Below are positions 52,810 to 60,907 of a stretch of 64,000 nt of DNA, piece after piece; positions within the stretch are counted from its first letter, which is position 1, and every line of letters begins with the position of its first letter. The notes under the pieces are model-generated. The model did no database searches. It was not told the DNA's origin and worked only from the letters and a program-made list of their open reading frames with translations. Position numbers and translations under genes: made by a program. The DNA comes from Blastocatellia bacterium (GTDB lineage Bacteria > Acidobacteriota > Blastocatellia > UBA7656): contig DATENM010000085.1 of the NCBI GenBank assembly GCA_035275065.1, forward strand, positions 52,114 to 116,113. Direction: 5' to 3'.

Positions 52810-53604
52810 ATGTACTGTCCGAAATGTGGCGCTGAAGCGGTCGAAGGCCAGCGGTTCTGCAAAGCCTGTGGCACCAACCTGCAATTAATCATCAACGTCA
52901 TCCAAGGCGGCGGCAAAGGGCCAGGCCCCTGGCAATTTGACCCCGAAGAAATGAAGCGCAACGTCACGGATTTCGTTGAAAGCTGGAAGAAAGGCTTTCA
53001 GCCCGTACACCCCGGCAAGCCCTGGGAAAAGATCGAGCAGAGCCGCGCGCGCCGGCATTCGACGCGCGAGCTGCGCCGCCAAGCGCGCGAAGAAGTGCGC
53101 CGCCGCAACCTGCCGCAGCCCGGCCAGTGGTTGAAGTATTCGCGGCAGCACAACCTCAAGGAAGGGCTGATCAGTTTGTTCAGCGGCGGCGCTTTGTCGT
53201 TCGCCTTTTTCAAGATCGGCCAGGAAGTTCTCAACTCCGGCGTCATTCATGAAATCCCGCGCATTACCGACGCGCAGATTCATGGCCTCGAAACCCTGGC
53301 GCGAATCTTCTGGCTGTTCATGCTGATTCCCCTGTTGAAGGGGTTTGGGCAAGTGATCTATGGCACCTTCTTCGCCGAATCGATGCGAACGCTCAGCGAA
53401 CGCTTCACCATCCCTGCCGACGAGCTGAGGGATGAGGATCGCCTCACCGCGCCCGCTGTCGAGCGCCACACCGCGCCGCAAGCACCGCCGAACACCGCGC
53501 CGCCCGGCTTCGAGCAGGCCGCCGAGCCGCCGCCGAGCGTCACCGAAAACACGACGCAGTTTTTTGAAGAGGCCGGCGTGCCGCGCCGCCGCGAAAGCCA
53601 GTAA
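52810..53604 (+). CDS. Zinc-ribbon membrane protein of unknown function
   Basis: 264 residues. It begins with a zinc ribbon (YCPKCGAEAVEGQRFCKACGTNL). A charged region follows, then two membrane helices at about 118-140 and 162-190 (EGLISLFSGGALSFAFFKIGQEVL and IFWLFMLIPLLKGFGQVIYGTFF). The C-terminal tail is Pro/Ala-rich and ends in VTENTTQFFEEAGVPRRRE. The ATG at 52810 has GGAGGCGG upstream. Such zinc-ribbon/helix proteins occur widely but have no assigned role. It is followed at once by an inverted repeat. Confidence 0.75.
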   Translation: MYCPKCGAEAVEGQRFCKACGTNLQLIINVIQGGGKGPGPWQFDPEEMKRNVTDFVESWKKGFQPVHPGKPWEKIEQSRARRHSTRELRRQAREEVRRRNLPQPGQWLKYSRQHNLKEGLISLFSGGALSFAFFKIGQEVLNSGVIHEIPRITDAQIHGLETLARIFWLFMLIPLLKGFGQVIYGTFFAESMRTLSERFTIPADELRDEDRLTAPAVERHTAPQAPPNTAPPGFEQAAEPPPSVTENTTQFFEEAGVPRRRESQ

Positions 53605-53605
53605 A

Positions 53606-53709
53606 GTGACAAGTGACGAGTGACAAGTGACAAGACATTGTCGCTTAGACTCCGGGCATGCCTCAGCATGCGCTGTCCTCCTTGTCACTCGTCACTTGTC
53701 ACTTGTCAC
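53606..53709. repeat. Period-7 inverted repeat (GTGACAA/GTGACGA type) between convergent genes
   Basis: The left arm (53606-53634) equals the one at 29305; the right arm (53681-53709) has its units in a different order, so pairing shows two shifted mismatches. The loop begins GACATTGTCGCTT, as at 20057, and holds a GCATGC/GCATGC hairpin. It sits between the convergent zinc-ribbon and DUF58 genes. Confidence 0.87.
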
Positions 53710-53712
53710 TGA

Positions 53713-54687
53713 TTATTCGGCCATTCGCGCTTCGATCAGGTTCTTCAACAGCAAGTCTTCAAACGACGCGTCGGCGCTGACCAGCGTGTAGCCGATGCCC
53801 TGCGAGCGGCAGAACGATTCCAGACCATGCGTATATTCGCCGAGCGCCGCCTTGTACGCGCCGACCAGCCGCTCGTTGACGGTGATCTCGCGCGTCTCGC
53901 CGGTCTCGCTGTCAACGAACAGCAGGTCGCCGGCGACGGCCGGCGATAGCTCGTCAGCGGCGAGCACTTGAATCAAGTTCAGATCGAAGCCGCGCCGCGC
54001 CAGCAGCTTCATCTCTGTGCGGAAGCCGCCGGCGTCGAGAAAATCAGAGATCACAAAGACGATGCCCGCCCGCCCGTTGATGCGTTGGAAGCCGCGCAGC
54101 ACGGCGCTCAAATCCGTCCGCCCGCCCGCGCCGGCAATGTCTGTCGCCGGTCCGCCTTGTGCCGCATTCGTCTGCCCGTCGCTTGCCGGCATATTGTTTT
54201 CATCACCGCTTGCCAGGCCATCGAGAAAACGCAGCACGTTGAGCAAGTGACCGCGCCCGCGCAAGGCTCGCATCCGTTCTCGCAGCATGGAATCGAACGC
54301 CGCCACCGCGACACGATCAAGGCTGCTGATACCGAGAAAGGTCAAGGCCGCGGCGGCGCGCCGCGCAAAGTCGAGCTTCGAGCGCGGCTCGCCGAAGCGC
54401 ATGGACTGGCTACGGTCAATGAGGATGTCTATGCGCACGTCCTCTTCTTCGATGAACTGCCGCAGCATCAGCCGCTCCAGTCGCGCATAGATGTTCCAGT
54501 CAACATGGCGGAAGTCGTCGCCGGCTTCGTACTTGCGAAAGTCCGCGAATTCGACCGACGCGCCGCGCCGGGTCGAACGCCGCTCGCCGCGCATAGTGCC
54601 AGGGAAGGCGCGGCGAGCCTGGATGCGCAAGCGTTCCAGCTTTCTCAGAAAGGCGGGGTCGAGCAGGCTGTCTTTTTCCTGGTTCAT
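53713..54687 (-). CDS. DUF58 domain-containing protein
   Basis: 324 residues. The characteristic FADFRKYEAGDDFRHVDWNIYARLERLMLRQFIEEEDVRIDILIDRSQSMRFG shows the DUF58/vWA-like family, with an MIDAS-type DRSQS. The family pairs with MoxR ATPases in complexes that remodel other proteins, as here with the gene at 56079. It lacks membrane helices, so it is cytoplasmic. The start ATG at 54687 has no strong Shine-Dalgarno. It is the last gene of the moxR-amidase-DUF58 run. Confidence 0.92.
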   Translation of the reverse strand: MNQEKDSLLDPAFLRKLERLRIQARRAFPGTMRGERRSTRRGASVEFADFRKYEAGDDFRHVDWNIYARLERLMLRQFIEEEDVRIDILIDRSQSMRFGEPRSKLDFARRAAAALTFLGISSLDRVAVAAFDSMLRERMRALRGRGHLLNVLRFLDGLASGDENNMPASDGQTNAAQGGPATDIAGAGGRTDLSAVLRGFQRINGRAGIVFVISDFLDAGGFRTEMKLLARRGFDLNLIQVLAADELSPAVAGDLLFVDSETGETREITVNERLVGAYKAALGEYTHGLESFCRSQGIGYTLVSADASFEDLLLKNLIEARMAE

Positions 54688-54708
54688 CGGCTGTACTACG
54701 CGGCGGCT

Positions 54709-56037
54709 TTATTTGCTCTCTTTGTTGATCTGCGCCAGGGCGCTCTTCCTGATCTTAGCGACAACGTTGATGTGTGGGTCAACCAGCTCGGCTACGTCGT
54801 AGCGGATCGAAGTTCCCAGGACAACCGCCACTTCGGCGGAGTTCAACTTGTAATCACGTTCGATCCATTGCGCCAGGCCGGTCGTGGCGTGCTGTAGCGC
54901 TTCTTGCAATGAACCACCGATGCCGAAAGCCATCAAGTACTCGTCATTTTCGGCGCGCGGCCCGCCCGCAGATTTGCCCTGGATCACGTCCACCGCGAAT
55001 TCAATCTCCATCGAGGTTTCAAGCGCGTTGCCGGTCAACTCGCCGTCGCCCTGCGCGGCGTGAGCATCGCCCATAAACAGCAGCGCGCCAGTCTGAAAGA
55101 CCGTCAGGTAGAGCGTCGTGCCTTCGCGGACTTCGTTGTAATCCAGATTACCACCGTAAGGCCCCAGGTCGCCGGTCGCAAAAGCCTGATTGCGCGGCGG
55201 CGCGACGCCGACGCAGCCGAGCATGGGCCGCAGCGGGATCGAGAAATTCTTCAGCTTCTCGGACGGGTTGGCCAGCGTCGCCACGCCGCGCTCGCGATCC
55301 AGCTTCCACTTGCTGTCGAAGTTGGGCACCTCTTTAATGTCTGCGAGGTAGTACGGATCAAGCGCACTGCCGACGATAGACGAGCTGCTGATTGCATAAT
55401 CCCTGTTCAAACGAACCCGCTTGAGATGCACGACGAGCGTGTCGCCCGGCAATGCGCCTTCGACATAAAAAGGCCCGGTCTGTGGGTTGCCTCCCAGCGA
55501 GCGGCGGACGGATTGATGATCGGTGCCTCCGGCATCAACGCTCCAGGTGTGAACGGTGTCGCCGGGAAAGATTTTTAAGACCGGCTCGATGTTGCCGGAG
55601 AAGAGGCGGTGGAACTGCTTCGGCTCGAAGGTGTGAGAGCGCGGCGCATCGGCTGGACGAGCAGCCGGACGCTGCGCCGTCCATGTGCCCGGCTGGCCGT
55701 TGAAGACGACCGTGCCGCTCATCTTGCCGTTTTCGAGCGTCCCCTTCAGCGTAGCGCGTGGCGTCCCCGATGGCGTCCACAATCCAAACTCCAGTTTAGA
55801 TTCGTTCAGCTTCCCAACAATCGATAAGTCGTTAAGCCCTGTGCCGGTCAGCTTTTCGCCATCCACCTTAAAGGTGAAGCGACCAACTCGCGGCTCGCCC
55901 ATCACGATTGCTGTCACCACCCAGAGGCCAGAGATGTCAGCCGATTGCGCCGGCTGGACTGCTTGAGCATGGGCTTTTGAAACAATCGCCGGGCACAGCG
56001 TAAGGATCAGCAGGAAGGCTGCAAATCGGTTTTGCAT
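54709..56037 (-). CDS. Secreted acetamidase/formamidase family protein
   Basis: 442 residues. A signal peptide (FAAFLLILTLCPAIVSKAHA) leads to an N-terminal strand-rich domain (about 30-130) and the FmdA/AmdA domain: IFPGDTVHTWSVDAGGTDHQSV, NPQTGPFYVEGALPGDTLVVHL, GCVGVAPPRNQAFATGDLGPYGGNLDYNEV, GALLFMGDAHAAQGDGELTGNALETSMEI. The family hydrolyses small amides, usually in the cytoplasm, so the signal peptide is unusual. It lies between moxR and the DUF58 gene, which are normally adjacent, hinting at a later insertion. Function inferred from the family only. Confidence 0.88.
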   Translation of the reverse strand: MQNRFAAFLLILTLCPAIVSKAHAQAVQPAQSADISGLWVVTAIVMGEPRVGRFTFKVDGEKLTGTGLNDLSIVGKLNESKLEFGLWTPSGTPRATLKGTLENGKMSGTVVFNGQPGTWTAQRPAARPADAPRSHTFEPKQFHRLFSGNIEPVLKIFPGDTVHTWSVDAGGTDHQSVRRSLGGNPQTGPFYVEGALPGDTLVVHLKRVRLNRDYAISSSSIVGSALDPYYLADIKEVPNFDSKWKLDRERGVATLANPSEKLKNFSIPLRPMLGCVGVAPPRNQAFATGDLGPYGGNLDYNEVREGTTLYLTVFQTGALLFMGDAHAAQGDGELTGNALETSMEIEFAVDVIQGKSAGGPRAENDEYLMAFGIGGSLQEALQHATTGLAQWIERDYKLNSAEVAVVLGTSIRYDVAELVDPHINVVAKIRKSALAQINKESK

Positions 56038-56078
56038 GTTGTCTCCTTACTTTCGGTCTGGGCACTGAGGGATTGCGT

Positions 56079-57125
56079 TCAGGCGCGCGACGGCTCGGCC
56101 TCGCGCGGCCGCGTCGCCGTGCGTGTGGCGGCAACCTCGTTCAGCACCTCGTCAAGTATCGCGTCGGTGCTGATGCCATCGGCTTCGCCTTCAAAGTTGC
56201 GAATGATGCGGTGCCTGAGCGACGGGCGGGCGACGGCGATCACGTCGCCGGTCGAAACGTTATAACGGCCCGCCAGCAAGGCGCGCGCTTTTGCCGTCAA
56301 GACCATCGCCTGCGCGCCGCGCGGGCTGGCGCCATAACGAACGTAGCGGCGTACGATGTCGGTCGCGCTGTCGCTGGTCGGATGCGTCGCCAGCAGAATG
56401 TCCGCCGCCATCTCTTCGACGTGCGGCGCGATGATGACTTCGCGCACCAGCCGCCGCATCTCGATCAGCTCTTCGGGGGTGATGACTTCCTGGGCGTGCG
56501 GCACGTCTTCAACCGTCGTGCGGCGCAGCACTTCAATCAAATCCCCGCGTGACGGGTAGTCCATGAGCAGCTTGTAAACGAAGCGATCCAGTTGCGCTTC
56601 GGGCAGCGGGTAGGTGCCTTCCATCTCAAGCGGGTTCTGCGTCGCCAGCACGAAGAAGATCGATTCCAACGGGTAGGTCTGACCGCCAACCGTCACCTGC
56701 CGTTCCTGCATGGCTTCAAGCAGCGCGGATTGCGTCTTCGGTGTGGCGCGGTTGATCTCGTCTGCGAGCAGCAGGTTGGTGAAGACCGGGCCGGGCTGAA
56801 ACTGAAACATCTTCTCGCCGGCTTCGCCTTCGATGACCAGATTGGTGCCGACGATGTCGGCGGGCATCAGGTCGGGCGTGAACTGCACGCGCGCAAAGTG
56901 CAGCCCCATCGTTTCGGCAATCGTGCGCACGAGCAGAGTCTTGCCCAGCCCCGGCACGCCTTCCAGCAAGACGTGGCCGCCGGCCATCAGCGCCAGCAGC
57001 GCGCCTTCGACGATCTCTTGCTGGCCGACGATGACGCGGGCGATCTCTGCCTTCAGCGCGTTGAACTTGCCGACGTAGCCTTCGACCTTCTTCTTAATGT
57101 CACCGAGCGTCTGTGATGAATCCAT
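56079..57125 (-). CDS. MoxR-family AAA ATPase
   Basis: 348 residues. Walker A is LEGVPGLGKTLLVR, Walker B is LLLADEINRATPKTQSALLEAM, sensor 1 is FVLATQNPLEMEGTYPLPEAQLDRF, and a C-terminal helical lid domain follows with ARALLAGRYNVSTGDV. MoxR proteins work as chaperones with DUF58/vWA partners (DUF58 gene at 53713) to activate metal or membrane proteins. The gene begins after a repeat element; the leader has only a weak TAGAGA ribosome site. Cytoplasmic. Confidence 0.95.
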   Translation of the reverse strand: MDSSQTLGDIKKKVEGYVGKFNALKAEIARVIVGQQEIVEGALLALMAGGHVLLEGVPGLGKTLLVRTIAETMGLHFARVQFTPDLMPADIVGTNLVIEGEAGEKMFQFQPGPVFTNLLLADEINRATPKTQSALLEAMQERQVTVGGQTYPLESIFFVLATQNPLEMEGTYPLPEAQLDRFVYKLLMDYPSRGDLIEVLRRTTVEDVPHAQEVITPEELIEMRRLVREVIIAPHVEEMAADILLATHPTSDSATDIVRRYVRYGASPRGAQAMVLTAKARALLAGRYNVSTGDVIAVARPSLRHRIIRNFEGEADGISTDAILDEVLNEVAATRTATRPREAEPSRA

Positions 57126-57133
57126 AATCTCTA

Positions 57134-57269
57134 GGAAGTCAGGAGTCAGGAGTCAGGAGTCAGGATGGAAACGGAAGGGGAGTCTAAAAGATTGAATAGA
57201 GGCGGCGGACAAGCGTACTCGCTGCCGCCGACTTCCTCTTCCATTCTGGCTCCTGACTCCTGACTTCTT
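57134..57269. repeat. Period-7 inverted repeat element (GTCAGGA type) between dinB-like and moxR genes
   Basis: The left arm (57136-57165) is GTCAGGA four times; the right arm (57242-57267) is CTGGCTCCTGACTCCTGACTTC. The 75-base loop includes ACAAGCGTACTC and GCCGCCGACTTCC, aligned with the loop at 21298-21395. It fills the gap between the two genes. Confidence 0.9.
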
Positions 57270-57270
57270 C

Positions 57271-57756
57271 TCACCAGGGCATTTTCAGGCGCACGATGTC
57301 CTTCATCTGCACGAGGTGGTTCATGTCGTTGCCTTTGATCTGCCGCACCGCCAGTTGTTCGATGCTGAGGGGGCCGTCTACTTCGTGGACGCCGCTGCGC
57401 GACCATGCGTCGGGCGGCACGCTGTCGAGCAGGTTGACGGTCTCTGTGCGCCGTTGGCGGAATTCATCGAGCGCCTGCCGCGCGTCCTGATTGATGTAAT
57501 CGCGCTCGTAGGCCAGTCGGTCCTGATCGATGTTCGGCATCCACGGCTGCTCTTCGCCGACGATGCGCTGATAGCGCGCCAGGTAAGCCTCGCGCTCCAT
57601 ATCGCGCAGGTGGCACATGATCTCCTTGATTGACCACTTGTTCGGGATCGGTCGCCAGCGCAGCGTCTCTTCATCCAGGTCTTTCAGCAGGTCTTCAAGC
57701 TCGTTGGGCAGCGACCGCAGATTCCACAGCAGCCGGTCTTTCTCGCGTTGATCCAT
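57271..57756 (-). CDS. DinB family protein
   Basis: 161 residues, helical. The metal-binding histidines of the DinB/YfiT fold are in KWSIKEIMCHLRDMEREAYLARY and NDMNHLVQMKDIV. The family forms four-helix bundles that bind a metal and often act as thiol S-transferases for low-molecular thiols such as bacillithiol; the bsh genes in this window are in keeping with that (inference). It has a basic N terminus (DQREKDRLLWNL). The next gene upstream is 32 bases away. Cytoplasmic. Confidence 0.9.
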   Translation of the reverse strand: MDQREKDRLLWNLRSLPNELEDLLKDLDEETLRWRPIPNKWSIKEIMCHLRDMEREAYLARYQRIVGEEQPWMPNIDQDRLAYERDYINQDARQALDEFRQRRTETVNLLDSVPPDAWSRSGVHEVDGPLSIEQLAVRQIKGNDMNHLVQMKDIVRLKMPW

Positions 57757-57787
57757 GTACCCCTCCGATTCTCTTGTGATGAATCTT

Positions 57788-59959
57788 TTATTGCTTCTTT
57801 GCGGCGTCGGGATTGATGGCGTCGAAGTAGCTCTTCACCACCGAGCGCAGGCGTGGCGGCACCTGGCTGCGCTCGACCGCGCGCTCGGCCTCGCGGCGAT
57901 ACTGCGGATAAGCCGAGGTGTAAGGGGCGCGTGACGCGCCAGGACCGGCTGGCGATTTCAAGTAGAGAAATTCGCCGCCCGTGCCGCGTTGCGGGTTGCC
58001 GCTCAAACGCGCATCGCGGCCCTGGCCGGTCGGCTGGCGCGGCCCGTCGGCCTTTGCCGTCAGCCCGCCGGCAGCGCGCATAATGTCGCGCCCGGCCTGC
58101 TCGTCTTTCGCATCCATCACGCCGCGCCCGCCGCGGTTGTTGCCTTGCGATTGTTCGGGCTTGCCGTCATTCGGCTGGCGATTACCACTGCCATTGCGGT
58201 CGCGGCGGTCGAACTGCTCGCCCCACTTTGCGAAGCTTTGCGCCATGCCCGCGACCGTTGATTTCGCCTGCTGATTCTCCATCATCAATCGCGCGGAGGC
58301 TTGCAGCTCGCGCTTCAACTCTTCCTGGTTGCCGAGGGCGCGGGCGAACTGCTCGATCTGTTCGGGGGTGATCTGCTTGGCGAGCTGTTCGGCCAACTGC
58401 TGCATCTCTTTCGACTGGGCGATCTTTGACAGGTCGCGCGCCAGAAACTCGGCAGACTGTTGCAGGCGCTTGATGTCATCGGGCGACAGCTTGCCGTCGC
58501 GCAGCTCGGCGGCCTTCTTCAACAACTCCTGCGAAAGCTGCGGCAGCATCTTGCCGGCTTGCTCGGCGGCGAGGTTGGCCAGCGGGTTGTTGCTCTCTTG
58601 ATTGGCTTCCGGCTTTGCTTCCGGCTTCGGCTGCTCGCCTTGCGGGCTCGGCTGGCCGTTTGGCTGGCCGTCGGCTTTGGCCGTCGCCTCTGGCGCGGAC
58701 GGCGGATTGCCGCTTTGCGGATTGCCGCCCTGCGGCGGATTGGCGCTTTGCTTATTCGCCTCGGCGGTAGCGTTTGCCGGCGGCTGCCCTGAAACCGGCT
58801 TCTGTGGCGGTTTCTGCGGCGACTCCTGCGGCTGGCCGGGGTTGTTCTTGCCCTGCGACTGCTGATTGTCTGATGGATTGCTTGCAGACGGCGGCGGTTG
58901 ATTCGCCGCTGTCGTCTGCGGTTCAGCCGGATTCGCGTTCGGCGGAGTGGGCTTACCCCTCACCTTACGGGCTGCGTCGTTTGTCTGGGCCATCGCTGAC
59001 GATGGCTTCGGCGGTTCTTTGGCGTTGGTTGCTCGCCGCTTCGCCGCCGACTTTTGCTTATCCGTGTCGTTTGCGCCGGCGTTCTGGTTCTCATCCCGAA
59101 CGTTTGAATCATCACCGGCCTGAGCCGCATCGTTCACTTCGTCCTGGCCGCTCTTTTCTTTGCGCGCCGGTTCGATGGCGTTGCGCATTCGTTTCTCGGC
59201 GACGCTGACGATCTCGTCGGCGTGGGTTGCGGCAAGCTCCGAATGGCGTTTGCGAATCCGCTCTTCGAGGGCGCTCAACTGCCGCAAGGCTTCAGCGCGC
59301 GATTCGGGCGACATCCGAAACGAGCGGCCAAGCGCGGCCTGCTCTTTAGCCAGCTTCGCGGTTTCGCTCTCGGCGGGCGCAAGTTTGGCAATCGCTTCGC
59401 CGACCTCTTCCATCTGCTCGCCGGCGCTCTGGATGTCGGTCTGCGCTTCAACAATCGCTTCACCGCCGGGAAGCTGTCTGGTCGGCATGGCGACCGCAAC
59501 AACAAACGCCGCGATGCCGGCAAGCGCGACCACATGCCATGCGCGCAATCGGTAAGGCACAACGGCGGCGGCGCGCTTATCGTCAAGACGCGATGCCGCG
59601 TCATCCATCAAGGCTTGCTCGACATCGCGCCGGACCTCGCCACGCGCAAGAATCTCGTGAGCCGTTGTCACGCGGTCTTCGAGCGCGAACGCCTTATCGA
59701 TTAAGAAGGCCGCCTCTTTGCCGGTGGCGCGCTTTTGATGCCAGCGCCATGCAAGCAGGCCCGTCACCGCAACGGCCGCGAGAATTTCTACAGACCAGTG
59801 CAGCCGCGCGATTTGCAACCGCGACAGCACGACGAGCGCGGCGGCAATCAAGCCGCTCGCCAAGAGCGCCAGCGCCAGGTGATCTTGCAAGGCCAGCCAT
59901 CGCCTGCGCCACATCACCGCGCGCTCAAAATGCTGCAATTTCGTTGCTGCTTCGTTCAT
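57788..59959 (-). CDS. Large membrane-anchored coiled-coil protein (DUF4175-like)
   Basis: 723 residues. Two helices near 25-70 (HLALALLASGLIAAALVVLSRL and VEILAAVAVTGLLAWRW) and one at about 140-165 (WHVVALAGIAAFVVAVAM) anchor it in the inner membrane. The rest is soluble: charged helices, a region rich in Pro, Asn, Gln and Ser (about 270-460), then more helix with EQLAKQITPEQIEQFARALGNQEELKRELQ. No enzyme motif is present. The 4-base overlap with the ABC permease start (ATGA) shows coupling. The run ABC ATPase-permease-this gene-DinB-MoxR-DUF58 is a plausible conserved block. Function unknown. Confidence 0.8.
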   Translation of the reverse strand: MNEAATKLQHFERAVMWRRRWLALQDHLALALLASGLIAAALVVLSRLQIARLHWSVEILAAVAVTGLLAWRWHQKRATGKEAAFLIDKAFALEDRVTTAHEILARGEVRRDVEQALMDDAASRLDDKRAAAVVPYRLRAWHVVALAGIAAFVVAVAMPTRQLPGGEAIVEAQTDIQSAGEQMEEVGEAIAKLAPAESETAKLAKEQAALGRSFRMSPESRAEALRQLSALEERIRKRHSELAATHADEIVSVAEKRMRNAIEPARKEKSGQDEVNDAAQAGDDSNVRDENQNAGANDTDKQKSAAKRRATNAKEPPKPSSAMAQTNDAARKVRGKPTPPNANPAEPQTTAANQPPPSASNPSDNQQSQGKNNPGQPQESPQKPPQKPVSGQPPANATAEANKQSANPPQGGNPQSGNPPSAPEATAKADGQPNGQPSPQGEQPKPEAKPEANQESNNPLANLAAEQAGKMLPQLSQELLKKAAELRDGKLSPDDIKRLQQSAEFLARDLSKIAQSKEMQQLAEQLAKQITPEQIEQFARALGNQEELKRELQASARLMMENQQAKSTVAGMAQSFAKWGEQFDRRDRNGSGNRQPNDGKPEQSQGNNRGGRGVMDAKDEQAGRDIMRAAGGLTAKADGPRQPTGQGRDARLSGNPQRGTGGEFLYLKSPAGPGASRAPYTSAYPQYRREAERAVERSQVPPRLRSVVKSYFDAINPDAAKKQ

Positions 59960-60783
59960 ATCCAGTTCCTAGCATTCTTCAAACGCCGGTAGCTCAAGAA
60001 CAGGCTCAGTGCGGTCAGCAACATATAGAATAGCACCTGGCACACCCAGACCGGAATGCCGACCAGCCACGTGCCCACCGCAGGCGGGCTCAACAGCAAA
60101 TAACTGATGGCCGCATACGGATTGGTCCGCATCAACAGGTCAACCATATTCAAAAAGGTCACCGACGGCCCGCCGTTAAAGCTGCCTGCCAACGCCGAAA
60201 AGAACAACGCCAGCGCCGGCATCGCCGCGACCAGGAAGATCACGGTAATCAAGCTGGTCAACTGCGCCAGCACGCCGCGACGAATCAAGGTTGACCACAG
60301 GAAACTGAGCGAGCAGAAGGTCACGCCTGACATCAACATCACCAGATACGCCTTCGCCACATCGCCCAGGTCAACGCCGCCGAATGAATAAGTCAGCGCG
60401 ATCAGCGGCAGCGAGCCGAACAACGTCAGCAGCAAGTAAGAGAGCGCCGCGCCGACTTTGCCGAAGACGATGGTCGTCGGGCGTGCCAGCGAAGCGATGA
60501 GCAGGTCAAAGGTTTGCTGCTCGCGCTCCGATGAGATGGCGCTTGCCGAAAACGTTGGCGCGATCAAACAGATCAAGCTCATCTGCACATAGATCAGCAC
60601 CGGCGTTAGCACGCGGCCCGATTGATTGACCACCGCCGCCGGCGCATTCTTCGTGAGCACCAGGAAGATCAGGCCGAGAATCAAGCTCAACGTCACGACG
60701 TAGCCGGTCAGCACCAGGAAGGCGCGCTTGCCGCGCATCCGCGTGCGCATCTCTTTAATCAAAATCGGATTGTACATGTCCAT
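59956..60783 (-). CDS. ABC-2 type transporter permease
   Basis: 275 residues. It begins YNPILIKEMRTRMRGKRAFLVLTGYVVTLSLILGLIFLVL, the first helix, with five further helices at about 55-80, 100-130, 135-160, 170-200 and 240-265. This is the size and pattern of one ABC-2 permease subunit. The conserved ISSEREQQTFDLLIASLARPTTIVFGKV box precedes helix 3. It is paired with the ABC ATPase on its 5' side (60908) and is coupled to the DUF4175-like gene by an overlap. The likely substrate is unknown. Confidence 0.92.
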   Translation of the reverse strand: MDMYNPILIKEMRTRMRGKRAFLVLTGYVVTLSLILGLIFLVLTKNAPAAVVNQSGRVLTPVLIYVQMSLICLIAPTFSASAISSEREQQTFDLLIASLARPTTIVFGKVGAALSYLLLTLFGSLPLIALTYSFGGVDLGDVAKAYLVMLMSGVTFCSLSFLWSTLIRRGVLAQLTSLITVIFLVAAMPALALFFSALAGSFNGGPSVTFLNMVDLLMRTNPYAAISYLLLSPPAVGTWLVGIPVWVCQVLFYMLLTALSLFLSYRRLKNARNWI

Positions 60784-60791
60784 AGTCTTTC

Positions 60792-60907
60792 AGAAGTAAA
60801 AAGTAAAAAGGTAAAAGTAAAAAGTGCGGAGCCAGAATGATAGATAGGGTCGTTTTATCTATTCCATTCTCTTCCTCACTTTTGCCTTTTTACTTTTTAC
60901 TTTTGCC
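60792..60907. repeat. Period-7 inverted repeat element (AGTAAAA type) between the ABC ATPase and permease
   Basis: The left arm (60792-60826) is AGTAAAA, AGTAAAA, AGGTAAA, AGTAAAA; the right arm (60877-60907) is ACTTTTG, CCTTTTT, ACTTTTT, ACTTTTG. The loop includes AGAATGATAGATAG. It is AT-rich, and ends next to the ATPase stop codon. Confidence 0.88.
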
